A DNA stretch of 64,000 bases from Carex sylvatica (GCA_964058845.1 CAXKVR010000017.1:62001-126000), one strand, 5' to 3'. Positions 50,001-61,788 are shown, numbered from the stretch's first letter. Numbers and translations are program-made. The notes: generated from the letters alone by a model not told the origin.

Positions 50001-50118
50001 CAAAATTGAAGAAGAAAAAGCGGAATGAGAGGAGAGACTGAGTCATACATACCTTGAAATCCTCCAACTCTAGCGTCAGAGGGAGAGCTGTGTCAGCGGA
50101 AGCCTTGGAGGAAGGCAT
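41093..50118 (-). CDS. SEC10: Exocyst complex component SEC10, 24 coding exons, 819 aa
   Basis: SEC10 is a subunit of the octameric exocyst, which tethers secretory vesicles at the plasma membrane before fusion. The protein matches plant SEC10 along its whole length, from [20 protein letters not shown] near the start to [20 protein letters not shown] near the end. Exons in transcript order: 50118-50053, 49980-49753, 49307-49233, 49094-48993, 48362-48312, 48224-48119, 48018-47905, 47164-47073, 46861-46693, 46309-46233, 45866-45768, 45684-45594, 45262-45177, 45046-44867, 44776-44723, 44638-44510, 44399-44307, 43879-43733, 43322-43225, 43136-43052, 42880-42822, 41940-41842, 41438-41355, 41168-41093. 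They total 2460 nt and close in frame; all junctions are GT-AG. Exon 15 could begin at 44779 instead (tandem CAGCAG acceptor, one extra Gln). The length is near the ~825-829 aa of Arabidopsis SEC10. No break or missing exon was seen. Likely constitutively expressed, by family. Confidence 0.97.
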
Positions 50119-50679
50119 GACGTGTTATCATGTAAGAGCTCGATTCGATCGGGGAAGAAGAGAGATATACGAATCAGGTGGAGTTTGGTGATCTTAATCG
50201 GAGGAATTCACGTCCTCTCAAGTAACCTGACTGACTACAATTGAATCGGATGATCCCAAATTTCCCTTTTAACTTGGCACGAATCTCGAATCACAAATAA
50301 TACTGTCCCCTCTGTCATCCCGAGCAAGGACCGGCTGAGAGTAAATCTGGGCCGTCCGTATAATTGTTTGAGGCAGGTACCTGAGAGGATATGGATCCGA
50401 ATCGGAGAGGAAGGCACGAGGTCGAGGTGGCTGTGTCAAACCCGTTAGCTCTATTATTCGACCCGGACCGTACCGATAACAAGGTTAGGTTTATCGGTTA
50501 TGAATAAAATATTTTTTTCATAGGTCAGAATTTTTTTGCTTAGCTTTATTTGATAATACTACAGATTAAAAAATTGTATCTGTTATTTATAATTAATCAA
50601 TAAATATTAAATACAGTTGATATTTAATATTTGAAATAATTGAAAAAAAAAATTTATATGTCATCGACGTCATATCAAG
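50119..50679 (-). promoter_or_regulatory. SEC10 upstream region (5' untranslated region and promoter)
   Basis: The GC-richer part up to ~50470 fits a leader and proximal promoter; it holds CT-rich sequence on the minus strand. I cannot fix the transcription start. Beyond ~50500 it becomes AT-rich. Confidence 0.45.
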
Positions 50680-50995
50680 AGAGGCTCACTCGACAATTCT
50701 ATATTAAAATTTAAAGAGTAGATTTGAACCGCTTAACATATTCGGAAATCAAATATTATATTTTTTTTTGGAAATTTTTACTATTTTTTGGATAGATATA
50801 AAATCACTTTTTTTTAGATTCAAAATGTTCTGAAAACAATAATTTTGTACATATTTTAAAAAAATAGTAAAAAGTTTTGAAAATTATAAAATTTAGTCTT
50901 CGAACATATTTTAATATAGATATTGAATAGTTTAAATTGACTGTTTGAATTTTAAAAACAAAGAAAAAAAACACAGGGCATGAATGAGCCACTAT
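50680..50995. mobile_element. Degenerate hairpin MITE of the shared-core family
   Basis: Imperfect inverted repeat: gaggctcactc at ~50685 against gaatgagccac at ~50982, with a centre of ctattttttggatag ... aaaaaaatagt. The words aaaatttagtcttcgaacat and attttaatatagat resemble the core of the hairpins at 54545-55402 and 61391-63002. Confidence 0.45.
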
Positions 50996-52131
50996 ATCAA
51001 TATAGCATTTGAGCCATCCTCTATGTATAAAAAATGTATAAGAAATAATGAAATTAGTGCATATATTCCATGTTCCATGCATCAAGGATTTCAAATCACA
51101 ACATTCCGAAATGAAAGAGTCTTGATAGTTGGACTATCTATGTCTAATAATATGCCTATAAATTTATGTTGTAATTTTCAATTTTATTGAGTTCTTTTTT
51201 TAAAATCTATTTTCAGGTGTCAAAATAACTATTGTCAAGTGATCTCTCGTCTTTTAAAATTAATGAAATTAATAAATGTAGAATATTTTATTATATTTTA
51301 TAGTATCATATTTTCTAAAAAAATAAAGAGTAAGGCTACTCTACTTTGCGAAGTAAAAGTCCCTCTGTGCTTTGCGTTTTGGTCCCTTGGATGTGCTATA
51401 AAATTTGTGCAGATGAATCTGATTAGATGTCAAAAATTTCGCTGGAATGAGATGGAACGCCTGTCCAGTTAATGGAGTTGTCCAGTAATGGACCCAGTCC
51501 CAACCCTCCATCTCTCTCATGCGTATTTGCCATCGCGGCGAGCTAAACCTAAATCGCAGAAGAATCCTCTCCTTCTCTTCTCTCCTCTCTTGGCGACAGA
51601 TTCTTTTACAAAATTCTCCTCCGACTAGCACTCATCTCCTCTATCTCGGCGACGCAACTCCAGCGACGGTCGCGAGATCCTCTCCTCTATCAGCGGTTCA
51701 TGCGGACCAGATCCTCTCTTGTACGAACTATCTCTGGAGTAGCAAAGTAGGTTTATCCCTCTCTTCTCTCTCTGTTTGTCAAAATGTAGCCCATCATGTA
51801 TAGAAACAGTAGAGTTTACAATCAAACCTAGCTAACTACTGGTACAAATCCTACATCAGCACAGGAACTGGACTCAATCTGTTTATTCAGCTTTCTATTT
51901 TTTTTTTTAAATGATACAAAGTTACAATCAGGTCAGTACAGATCACAAAATTCATGAGATCAAATGAAAAGTTTGTTTAGAGATTAAAACAGTGAACAAA
52001 GTGGTACAAATGAATTTTCTTTTACACTTACAATGTTCGCAAGATTGTTTAGTTATTGTTGTTCATTTCTTTACTCATATTTCTTGCTGGCATATTTAAT
52101 TTTATTGGCTCATTGTGATAGGTGAAAGGCA

Positions 52132-52189
52132 ATGGAAATTAAGGGGCAAACAAAAGGAAGAAATTGAAGAATTCGAAGATTTTGTTTAA
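52132..52189 (+). pseudogene. Exon-like fragment in the MULE (possible captured last exon)
   Basis: After an acceptor-like GTGATAG, one frame reads ERQWKLRGKQKEEIEEFED, then two residues and a stop (TAA 52187-52189), followed by 3'-untranslated-like sequence. Not recognised. Confidence 0.3.
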
Positions 52190-53255
52190 TTTTATTGGCT
52201 CATTGTTGTATTTCCCTGTATCTCCTTTTTGGTTAATCGTATGAGAGCAGTTGCGTGTATATTGTACTTCGTAAATTTTATTGCTTGGAAATGATAGCTG
52301 CAATGTAATCATTCAGAAGCTTTTACTATTTATGTGACTTTTGTGTATTGTTTTGTTTTTTTTATTGTGTTCAAATTTGTATGTGTGTTGTTATGAATGT
52401 GTGCATTTTCATCTTCAATTTGGTTTTCTGAATTATGAAAACATGTGAATAATTACAGTATAATTCAAGATTAGTATATGATTCTTCTTGGAACTGGACT
52501 GCTATAAAATTCAAAACACACTTGCTTTGACAAACTGTATAATTACATTATAATTCTTATTGGTATATTCAAGACACTCTTGCTATAAAATTCTTATTGA
52601 CAATAATTACAGTATAATTACAGTATAATTCAAGATTGGTATAATTCAAAACTGGACTGCTATAAAATTATGTTCCATAGTTTTTCTTGGTACATGATTT
52701 TTAGCACAACACACTTGCAAAATTATACTTGAGTGCAGCAGGTTGTTCTTGTTTGCCCATACTTATCAAAACAAGTTTTTGTTCTTATATCATAATTCTA
52801 TCAAAATCAAAACTAACAAATAATTGGCACTATCAAATACATGTAATCAACATCAAAAGAATACATTTCAAAATAATTATTAATTCTGCAAATAAAAAAA
52901 AAATTCTATAACATCAAAAGTTTTTACAAATTACAAGTTCCAATTCCCAAGATACCCTCAACAAATTACTTTGATTCTTATCAAAGATTTCATAATTAGT
53001 TTAGAAGATACAATCAATCTAATTTCAACTTTCAAAATATCACCAAAATGACGACCTTTACAATTTAGACCAAAAAATATCTTCTTCTTCTTCTTCTTCT
53101 TCTTTTATTGCCCTTCTTCTTATTCCTTGTATGGGATACTCGAAAGCTGGAAAATTCTCAAACCCAATTTAAAGAGAGACACATAAAAGCAACCAAAACA
53201 ACAAAATCTGATTTTACAATTGTAACTTGGTCACAAATTAATTAACACATATTAC

Positions 53256-53383
53256 CCTGTCTTATAGGTGGGTTCCCTCTGCATCATGTTGCCCATTCCA
53301 GAGAACAAATCAGGCTGGTTTCTTAGGAAGCTTTTATCTGGTTGAATTACTAAGCACTTGGCTGTCTCGTACTCTTCTCGTAA
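53256..53383 (-). pseudogene. Exon-like fragment in the MULE (possible captured host exon)
   Basis: On the minus strand the segment follows ATGCCAG and is followed by GTAATA, as an internal exon would be. Its 128 nt give one open frame of 42 codons beginning LREEYETAKCLVIQPDKSFL and ending near QREPTYKTG. No stop interrupts it. I do not recognise the source gene; it is inferred to be host-derived because it lies within a MULE without transposase. Confidence 0.38.
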
Positions 53384-54507
53384 CTGGCATTAACACTGCA
53401 TTAGGCTTTGGTTGCTCCTAAGTTCAGCAGAAAATGCACCAACAAAATCTAAGTATAAATGCTAAGAAAAACGGATATGACAAAATTATGCGATGTACCT
53501 AAACAGATAATAAAATTATGCGTTGTACCTATGAATATTATTAATTTCTCAAAAGTAATTGAATGAGATAATGGAAGTGGCCCGTTAAATTATTGGATCA
53601 CATAGTAAAACCGTGATGTGTTGTCAATGAAACTACGACACCACAAAAAGCATATCTATACTTCTATACCAACTGATATGACACTGCAAAGAGCATATTT
53701 ATACCAACTTCAATGACATTAGGATGACTATTAACAGTACATATGACATGTCACCCCTATGCCTAATAAGCCACAAATGAGCAGCCGGACAAAGTTCAGA
53801 TGAACCTAAGAGATAAGTTGGATACGATTCTGCACAATCAGGTCCAGCACTATACAATAGCAGGTACTGGAATCCGTTGCTCCTACAGTTATAAAGACAC
53901 TACATAATTGCATATATAAATATAATACCCGAAATATGACAGCAATTTTCAATTGGTGAGTCCGTACCAGTTTCAGCAAACCCATTTTTTTTAATCCTAA
54001 TTTCAGAACAAACAGGCCTGAGGTTACCAATTCCCAATCGGTGATTTGTCTGAGATTTTCGCCGAGAGAAGGGTCTTAGTTCTGTCACTGGAGAAGAAGA
54101 TGAGCTGTTGTCGCTGGCGCCGAGAGGGAGCCGAGCACGAGAGTAATGATCCTTTCCATAGCGGAGCACGAGAGCGCCGAGAGGGAGCCGAGCTAAGCAC
54201 GAGAGCAGGAGAGGAGCGGTAGAAGGGAGATCGCGTGAGAAATCAACTGGTGCGATTTAGTTCTAGAGGTGGCTTTCAGAGGGTACGCTGTGAGATAGGG
54301 GGGTCGGGGTTTGGGGGGTTTATCTCACTGGACGGATCCAGCGAATTGAGAGACGAAAATCTATTTTCTAGCGACAAAATTTGAATCTGATCGGATTGAG
54401 TTTGCACGAATTTTGAAAGAGATTCAAGAGACCAAAACGCTACAGAGGGGACTTTTACAGTTTTACTTTGCAAAGTAGAGTAGCTTTACTCAAAAATAAA
54501 TTAGTAT

Positions 54508-54972
54508 ATATATATATATAGAGAGAGAGAGGGGGAAAGAGAGAGATGGGCTATGGTACAAAAATGCATAGGTATTTTTGTGCATTTGATCATAAATCAC
54601 TGATTTGAAATTCAAATGACCGATTCAAACCGTTAATCTTGTTCTTCATATTAATATGTGCTTGGAGACCAAATTTTACATTTTTTTTAAAAAAATTTAC
54701 TATTTATTAAGCCACTTTGAAAATCGCTGATCCAACGGTAACAGCTAAATCAAAAGGCACTGTTGGATCAGAGATTTTCAAAGTGGCTTAATAAATAGTA
54801 AAAAAATTCCAAAAAATATAAAATTTGGTCTCCAAGCACATATTAATATGGAGAACAAGATGAATGATTTGGATCGGTTATTTGGACTTTGAATCTGGTA
54901 ATTTATGGTCCAATGCGCAAAAATACATATGCATTGCAATGTACCATAGCCCATCTCTCTCTCTATATATAG
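54508..54972. mobile_element. Hairpin MITE A with microsatellite ends
   Basis: A near-complete palindrome. The arms start gatgggctatggtac (54545) and end gtaccatagcccatc (54955), and the centre pairs ctatttattaagccactttg with its reverse complement. Outside the arms, (TA)n(GA)n at left and (CT)n(TA)n at right are also inverted complements, so the microsatellites form part of the terminal repeat. Confidence 0.88.
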
Positions 54973-55402
54973 AGAAGTTGGCTACTCTACTTACATAAGC
55001 ATGTGAGGGTATATCCTTATAAGTTATTTTTTTGTTTTCAAAATCTAAAAAGTCGATCTAAACTGTTAGATGTGATGTCTATATTGAAATGTGCTTGAAC
55101 ACCAAATTTTACATTTTATGAATTTTTTTACTATTTATTAAGCCACTTTGAAAATCGCTGATCCAACGGTGGCTTCTGATTTTACTGTTTTGTTAAGTCA
55201 TCGTTGGATCAGCGATTTTCAAAGTGGCTTAATAAATAGTAAAAAAATTCATAAATTGTAAAATTTGGTCTCCAAGTACATTTCAATATAGAAATCACAC
55301 CTAACAGTTTTGATCGATTTTTTGAATTTTGAAAACAAAAAAATGACTTATAAACATATACTTTTATATACTTATGTAAGTAGAGTAGTCAACTCCTTTC
55401 TC
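54971..55402. mobile_element. Hairpin MITE B
   Basis: Inverted repeat starting agttggctactctacttaca and ending with its complement near 55399. The central hairpin (ctatttattaagccactttg, gatccaacggt) is shared with MITE A. It abuts MITE A through the ctctctctatatatagag junction. The outer word ggctactctactt is also present in the terminal repeat of the neighbouring MULE. Confidence 0.88.
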
Positions 55403-55602
55403 TCTATATATATATATATTTGTCTTTTTGGACTAATTTATATTAGTTTGTTATTTTTCTACAATTATTTGTGATTTACCTTCGCCTATTGATTTTAATG
55501 AATAAAGATAAAAATAAATATAAAATACAAATAAAGCTAATATTTTAAAGGAATCAAATAGCTTTACAGGAGGTAGAGGTGATTTTATACTTGTTAGCAG
55601 AT

Positions 55603-56660
55603 GAGGAAATTTTGTTGTCTTTTCTTTAAACAAGACTCTATATGAAATCTGAAGTGTGGGAGCATATGACAAAGAAGATGATTGGTGACAAGATGAGGGC
55701 GGTATGCAAATACTGTAATAATAATTATGTGTAATAATAATTATGCAGCAAGCGCCAGCAGTGGTACACGACATCTCAGATCCCATATAGAGTCTTGTTT
55801 AAAGAAAAGACAACAAAATTTCCTCAAGTTTTCCAAAAATTGTTAGTCACTAAAAAATCAGAAGGGAAAACTATCTAATCAAATAGATTTCATCCTCAAC
55901 TTGTTGAAGCTCTAGCATGCGCACAAAATTAGTTAAGGGCTGATTTCGAAGGTATAATATCGTATAATCTCATTTTTGTAGTATTTTAATTAAATATGCT
56001 CATATTTTCATTTAATTATGAGTTGTCTTTTTTTTTTTTTTTAGATTTGAGAGAGGGTAATCCATTTAAGACATATTGTGATTATTTAGATAGAGATGGA
56101 GATGGAGATGTAGATGCTGAGGTAACTCTTCTTCTTATTTTTTATTAATTGGATGTTATTGAAAAATTAGGTAAGAGGCAGCTGCTGTTGTTAGCTGCTG
56201 TATAGAGGTAGCTGCTGATTGTAATTTTGTATATATACAGGTAGCTACTGTTAGGGTATCAAAAAAAATACAAAGGTGTGAACTTTGAATGGACTAGAGA
56301 TATAATGTTGCTATCAATATAAAGTTATGAATATAAAGTTGCTGCCTATATTTTTTATTCCTGTTTTTTGCTACCTATATTTTTTAAAATCCTTAACAGC
56401 TGCCTATTTTTTGCTGCCTATTTTTAAAATCCTTAACAGCTACCTATACAAACGTTTAGTTTGTTGCTATAAAATTTTTATTTGGTTTTCTATGCTGTTC
56501 CATAGATCTGTGTCAGTTGTTAAGGATTATTTTTCATAGATTATAAATAATAGCTTATACAAAATCGAAAAAAATAATTTATATTAAACTTCATGTATGA
56601 ATTAATTATTGCAGATGAGAGCAATAGAAGAAGATGAAGAGTAGTAGGTTCAATGCTTTG
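55603..56660 (+). pseudogene. Broken hAT transposase with BED zinc finger
   Basis: From ATG 55642 the frame reads MKSEVWEHMTKKMIGDKMRA and then VCKYCNNNY, the start of a BED zinc finger as found at the N-terminus of hAT transposases. The finger continues, in another frame, as AASASSGTRHLRSHIESC. The frame is broken by a perfect 16-bp tandem duplication (55714-55729 and 55730-55745). A perfect 42-bp inverted repeat flanks the finger (55603-55644 and 55784-55825). Downstream exon-like pieces at ~56043-56120 and ~56613-56645 are short and acidic. The catalytic and dimerisation regions are not seen, so this is a dead relic. Confidence 0.72.
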
Positions 56661-57940
56661 TTATTACCAATGATGTTGAGGTAACTTTTTTATTTTATGA
56701 ACTACTAACACTATACATTTCTAATAATTTGTAAAACCGTAAAGTAATTAGCTTTTTGTACTATATCATGATATTGGTACTTCTTGTTGCATTATATGAC
56801 AAAGCATGTTGGACTGTTGGAGCAAGAGAAGTATTAGATGAAGAACGATTGTTATTTGTGTAATTGTGTTAAATTTTTATTTTATCTTATTGTTAAATTA
56901 TACTTTGTTAAATTATGGAAAACTATGTTGTTTTTTATGTTAAATTACATGTCGTTGTTGTTTTGCTATTAAATTAGACTTATTTGTGTAATTGTGTCAG
57001 CTTTTCTCTTTTTTATTTTGACTTGTTACTTGTTAGCATCATTTTTTTTGTGTAATTGCTTCTACCTTAGTTGTCTCTAATTTTCTCGTTGTAAAAATTA
57101 TCTTTACAGTTATACTTGTATTAGGAATTAATGCATAGTGCAACCAGCTATAGTTTCTGGAAAAGAAAATAAAAAGTTGAAGAAATTCAGCCTAAAAAAA
57201 TGAATTGGGCATGGCCGGGCCGGGCAAGGTAAGGCAGCCCATGGGCACCGTTTTTGACTTTTGATAATTTTTTATAAACTCATAGAGAAAATAACATAGA
57301 TCACATCTAACGGTTTTATTTTGACTTTTGAGTTATTAAACAAAAATCAATGGCTCGCCTGCCTGGCCCAGTCTGACGGGCTTAAAAATCTAGGCTCAGC
57401 CTGGCCCAGTCTAACGGTTTTATTTTGGCTTTTTCTCTTCCACATCCGCCTCTTCCACCTCCATCTCCCACCTCCGCCTCCTACACCTCACCTCACATCT
57501 GCCTCTACCTCCATCTCCCACCTCCGCCTCCGCCTTCGTTTTTTCATCGATAAGCTCCCTCCCTCTTACACTTTTGCCTCGATTTTTTTCGTCTATACCT
57601 GCTGCTCCCGTTCAAGTAAATGTTCTACCGGAGATCATCCGTCACTTCATTCCAATCAAGGACGCCTCTGCCGGGATAAATACTTCAATATGTATAAATG
57701 AATACTTCAACGTGTATGAATGAATATTAGAGCATGTCTCTACCGGGTTAGATCCATCACTGTCGACCATATCAAAACAATTTTGTATATGTGGATGCAA
57801 TTAAAATCCTTTCATGTCTATGTTTTTCTTAGCGAGTTTTGCAAAGAACAAAACTTTATTAATGGTGAATTAGGCCACTGCATTCTAAGTAAATGACATA
57901 ATTTTTTTTTGAAAAAAATAGAGTTATATGAATGAATACT
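56661..57940. other. Non-coding stretch with GC-rich hAT-like and CT-rich repeat segments
   Basis: The word ggccgggccgggcaaggtaa at ~57212 and a partly inverted ctggcccagtctgacggg at ~57364 resemble ends of hAT-related elements. Positions 57430-57560 are a CT-rich imperfect repeat (cctccatctcccacctccgc twice). The 126-aa frame 57321-57701 is built from these and is not gene-like. Confidence 0.4.
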
Positions 57941-59400
57941 TGATGTCTTAGATGTGAATACTTCAACGTGTATGAATGAATACTTGCGTGACAAGATATT
58001 AATACTTGTGCAACGGACAACTCGAAAATATGTCAACATGGATCTCATTTGAAAGATAAAATTGTGTAGAAAATATTTGTGGTTTTAGATTTGCAAAAAA
58101 TTTCACAGATCATCAGAAATATTGGTTATATTTAATAGAGAAAAAAAACCCACCTTTAAACACGTGTAAAAGATGGATGAGTGATATTTCTAGTTTTTAT
58201 ATTTGCACTTGCACGACGATGATGAATACTTTCTCGATAAATGATGAATACTTGTGCAACAGATAACTCAAAAGTATGTCATCATGGATCTCATTTGAAA
58301 GATAAAATTATGTAGAAAACATTCGTGGTTTTAGATTCGCAAAATTTCTCACCGATCGTCAGAAATATTGATTAGATTGAACAGAGAAAAAAAACACCTC
58401 TAAAAACGTGTAAAAGATGGATGAATGATGTGTTCAGTTTTTATATTTGCACTTGCACGATAAGAATGAATATTTTCTCGATAAGGGATGAATACTTGTG
58501 CAACAAACAACTCGAAAGTATATCATCATGGATCTCATTTGAAAGATAATATTATGTAGAAAATATTCGTGGTTTTAGATTTGTAAAATTTCTCACCGAT
58601 CGTCAGAAATATTGATTAGATTGAACAGAGAAAAAAAAACCACATCTAAAAACGTGTAAAAGATAGATTAGTGATGTGTTGAATTTTTATATTTGCACTT
58701 GCACGATAAGAATGAATATTTTCTCGATAAAGGATGAATACTTGTGCAATAGACAACTCAAAAGTATGTCATCATGGATCTCATTTGAAAGATAAAATTA
58801 TATAGAAAATATTCGTGGTTTTAGATTTGCAAAATTCTTCACCGATCGTCAGAAATATTGATTAGATTGAACAAAGAAAGAAAAATACCTCTAAAAACGT
58901 GTAAAAGATGGATGAATAATGTTTTCAGTTTTTATATTTGCACTTGCACGATAAGAATGAATATTTTCTCGGTAAGAGATGAATACTTGTGCAACAGATA
59001 ACTCAAAAGTATGTCATCATGGATCTCATTTGAAAGATAAGATTATGTAGAAAACATTTGTGATTTTAGATTTGTAAAATTCCTCACCGATCGTTAGAAA
59101 AAATTGATTAGATTGAACGAAGAAAAAAAACCCCACCACTAAAAACGTGTAAAATATGGATGAGTGATGTGTCCAGTTTTTATATTTACAGTTGCACGAT
59201 AATGATGAATACTTTTTCAATAGGGGATAAATACTTGTACAACAGACAACTCAAAAGTATGTCATCATGAATCACATTTGAAAGATAAAATTATGTAGAA
59301 AATATTCGTAGTTTTAGATTTGCATAATTTCTCATCGATCGTTAGAAATATTGATTAGATTGAACGGAGAAAAAAACTCACCTTTAAAAATGCGTCTGGT
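57940..59400. repeat. Six-copy tandem repeat, period ~245 bp
   Basis: The word atggatctcatttgaaagat occurs at 58038, 58284, 58528, 58774 and 59019, with a variant at 59267; spacings are 246, 244, 246, 245 and 248 bp. Each unit also carries gaatacttgtgcaacag, cgtgtaaaagatggatga and cacttgcacgataa. No frame crosses it. Confidence 0.92.
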
Positions 59401-59424
59401 TTTTTTTTAAAATACTTGATATAT

Positions 59425-59490
59425 TTGGTATGAATACTTGATATGTTATAGATGAATACTTGATATGTTATAGATGAATACTTGCGCACC
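59425..59490. repeat. Short ~23-bp tandem repeat
   Basis: tgaatacttgatatgttata occurs twice with a diverged third copy to the left; it shares the word gaatactt with the larger array next to it. Confidence 0.6.
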
Positions 59491-60703
59491 AATTATAAAA
59501 TTTTTAAATATTAGGTGGTTCTCAAATAGTAAGTAATTTTTAAATAGTTAGTAGTTATTGAAGTAGTTAATGAGTGGAGAATAAATGAGATATTATTACG
59601 CTTTCATTAATTTTTGACGGTCAAAACTATTTTGATCCGTCACGAATCAAAATATTTCGATTCATATTAGACTTGAAGAATGCACGCATCAATCCAACAT
59701 GATCCGTCTAAACCAAAACAATGTGCTTAATATCTTTTTTTTTATTATTATTAAAGTCTTGGGGTAGTAAAATTGATTTGCACCTTGAAATTCATGAGAA
59801 AAAAAAATCTCAAGTTCAATTTATGATGCACTTCGGAGTAGGTCCGATGTCTGGTTTGATGAGTGATCTGGCTATTCAATTACATCAAGATTCGTGTGCT
59901 TCGTATTAAAATCTGTACGAGTTTTTATCAATTTCTATACGCACAGAACTTAATGCTAATCGTACGATAATAAAGCTAATTGAATATAAAAGTAGGTCCA
60001 ATGCCCATCCAACCTATTCCCATCTATTTATGATGATGTTAGTTTTGAATTTGATAGTGTTTTAAATATGTTATGATAGAATGTAAATAGTATGTGTGTG
60101 ATGTGACGTGATGAAGATAATTTTCATGTAAAGTGTCGAAAATGGTGAAGAGAAAGCATATAACACTAATAGCACGTGGCATTAGTCACATCGTGATAAA
60201 GTAATGATCTGTCACAAAATGTGATTGTTAGGTTTAACTTTATTTTATTATTTTTTTAAAGTATTCACTAAAAGATAGAAAAATTGTGAAAAAAAATGTA
60301 AAAATATTGCAATATATAGAGAAAAAAATGAGAAAAATACATTAATTATTAGTTAAAATTTGAATTGTGCCGTAGTTACTGCACTGATTATAAAAGAAAA
60401 ACCATCGTTTATTTTCAAAATATATCGTCAAATCGAGATCCAAGAGATACTATTGCGCATGTTTATCCGTCCCATTACCATGTGCTTCATAATGCAACGT
60501 GTCAAAATCACATATTGTGTCATATTTTATTATTTTTTATCATAAAATCACGCCACGTGAAATAATTCGTCATGCGACACACAAATTATATCATATGATA
60601 GACATATATATGTTGTAATATGTTCTTCACATGTCATGTTGTGTTTCGTGACAATTGAACATATGTAGTTTGTTTTAGTTTGATTTATACAAGTCCTTTG
60701 TAA
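59491..60703. other. Non-coding AT-rich stretch, no gene seen
   Basis: Short frames at 59721-59909, 60360-60545 and 60365-60565 lack any recognisable motif or splice context. Some loosely inverted words (atgtgac / gtcacat) occur between 60090 and 60640 but I could not define an element. Confidence 0.4.
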
Positions 60704-60822
60704 CAGTGGCGGAACATAGTGATTGAAAAAGGGTGCTAAGCACCCCTTATTGTTTGATAAAATGAAATTACACTATATTTGATTTTTAGCCTCCTAATCT
60801 CTATTTTTTAGTTCTGCCCCTG
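60704..60822. mobile_element. Small hAT-type MITE
   Basis: 119 bp, starting CAGTGGCGGAAC and ending GTTCTGCCCCTG (inverted ends), with a perfect 8-bp target duplication CTTTGTAA at 60696-60703 and 60823-60830. Confidence 0.88.
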
Positions 60823-60830
60823 CTTTGTAA

Positions 60831-61390
60831 TGCATTTTAGTACATTTTATAACTAATATGATTAAACATATGGATCAAACTTTTTTTTAAGCTTGAATGA
60901 AATAAATAATAGCTCAGAATAACTCGTTAACTTTAAATACCCGCTAATCCAACATTTCATAGGAATAACAGAATAACAGCTAACCCGAGCTATTCCTTGG
61001 GTTGAGAATAACGTTTTTTTCACTCAAATATGAAATAGTGAGAATAGCTCGCTAGAAATAGCAGTTATTTTTGAATTAGCGCTATTCTTGTGTCATCCAA
61101 ACGTACATTAAAGATCAATAAAATCATGGAATTCTATTTGAACGATTTAATTAGAAAAGAATATAGACTAAATATTTTTTGGGCAAAACCAGTGGCCATG
61201 GTTTCTATGTTGTCAGGATGACTTTTGAATTTTGATTCATCTTTTTACATTTTTTTTCCGACATTATTATCGTATGTACATCCTTTTACTTTTTATTTTA
61301 TTTAATAAAACTTGTCAATTAGTAATCATCAATTGATACCACTTATAACGGCGTTAGTACTTGTTTTTCTTTTTTTCTCCAAAATTTTTT
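60831..61390. other. Non-coding stretch with repeat-like segment
   Basis: 60890-61090 holds alternating gaataac / gctattc words (e.g. gagctattccttgggttgag and gcgctattcttgtgtcatcc) that suggest a diverged inverted-repeat element. No gene seen. Confidence 0.35.
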
Positions 61391-61762
61391 TAGAGCTATG
61401 GTGCTACGACTCAATATTCGAGTTTTCAAAATCTTAACGGTCGATCCGGACCATTCATCTTGTTCTCCATATTAATATGTATTTGGAGACCAAATTTTGC
61501 ATTTTTTGAAATTTTTTTACTAATTTTTAAGATATGTAGAAAAATAAATATCTGAATGGTGCAGAATTTTTTAGATTAAGTGATTTTCTACCTATCTAAA
61601 CAAATAATAAAAAAAATTAAAAAAATATAAAATTTGGTCTCCAAACATATATTAATATGGAGAACAAGATGAACGTTTCAGAACAATCCTTAGGATTTTA
61701 AAAATTCGAATATTGAGCCGTAGCACCGTAGCCCTCTATGCAACCCATAGCACCGTAGCCAA
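61391..61762. mobile_element. Hairpin MITE C
   Basis: Arms tagagctatggtgctacgac / tagcaccgtagccctcta are inverted complements. The inner words atattaatatgtatttggag and ttggagaccaaatttt pair with aaaatttggtctccaa. Same family as D, E and F. Confidence 0.85.
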
Positions 61763-61788
61763 ATCCTATATATATGTGTGTGTGTAAA

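Larger units (their letters stand above)
51328..54491. mobile_element. Mutator-like element (MULE), non-autonomous, with captured exon-like pieces
   Basis: Ends GAGTAAGGCTACTCTACTTT (left) and the reverse complement of GAGTAAAGCTACTCTACTTT (right) begin imperfect terminal inverted repeats of more than 100 bp. A perfect 9-bp target duplication AAAAATAAA (51319-51327 and 54492-54500) is diagnostic for Mutator-type transposition. There is no transposase frame. GC-rich leader-like stretches sit inside both ends (51490-51750 and 54060-54240), and spliced-exon-like segments lie at 52132-52189 and 53256-53383, so this resembles a Pack-MULE. It lies ~1.2 kb upstream of the SEC10 start codon. Confidence 0.92.

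Noticed and set aside
57321..57701. 126-aa Pro/Ser-rich frame
   Set aside because: Arises from CT-rich imperfect repeats; no homology recognised and no gene context.
57940..59400. CRISPR-like array
   Set aside because: Units are contiguous ~245-bp repeats without short repeats separated by unique spacers, in a plant nuclear context.
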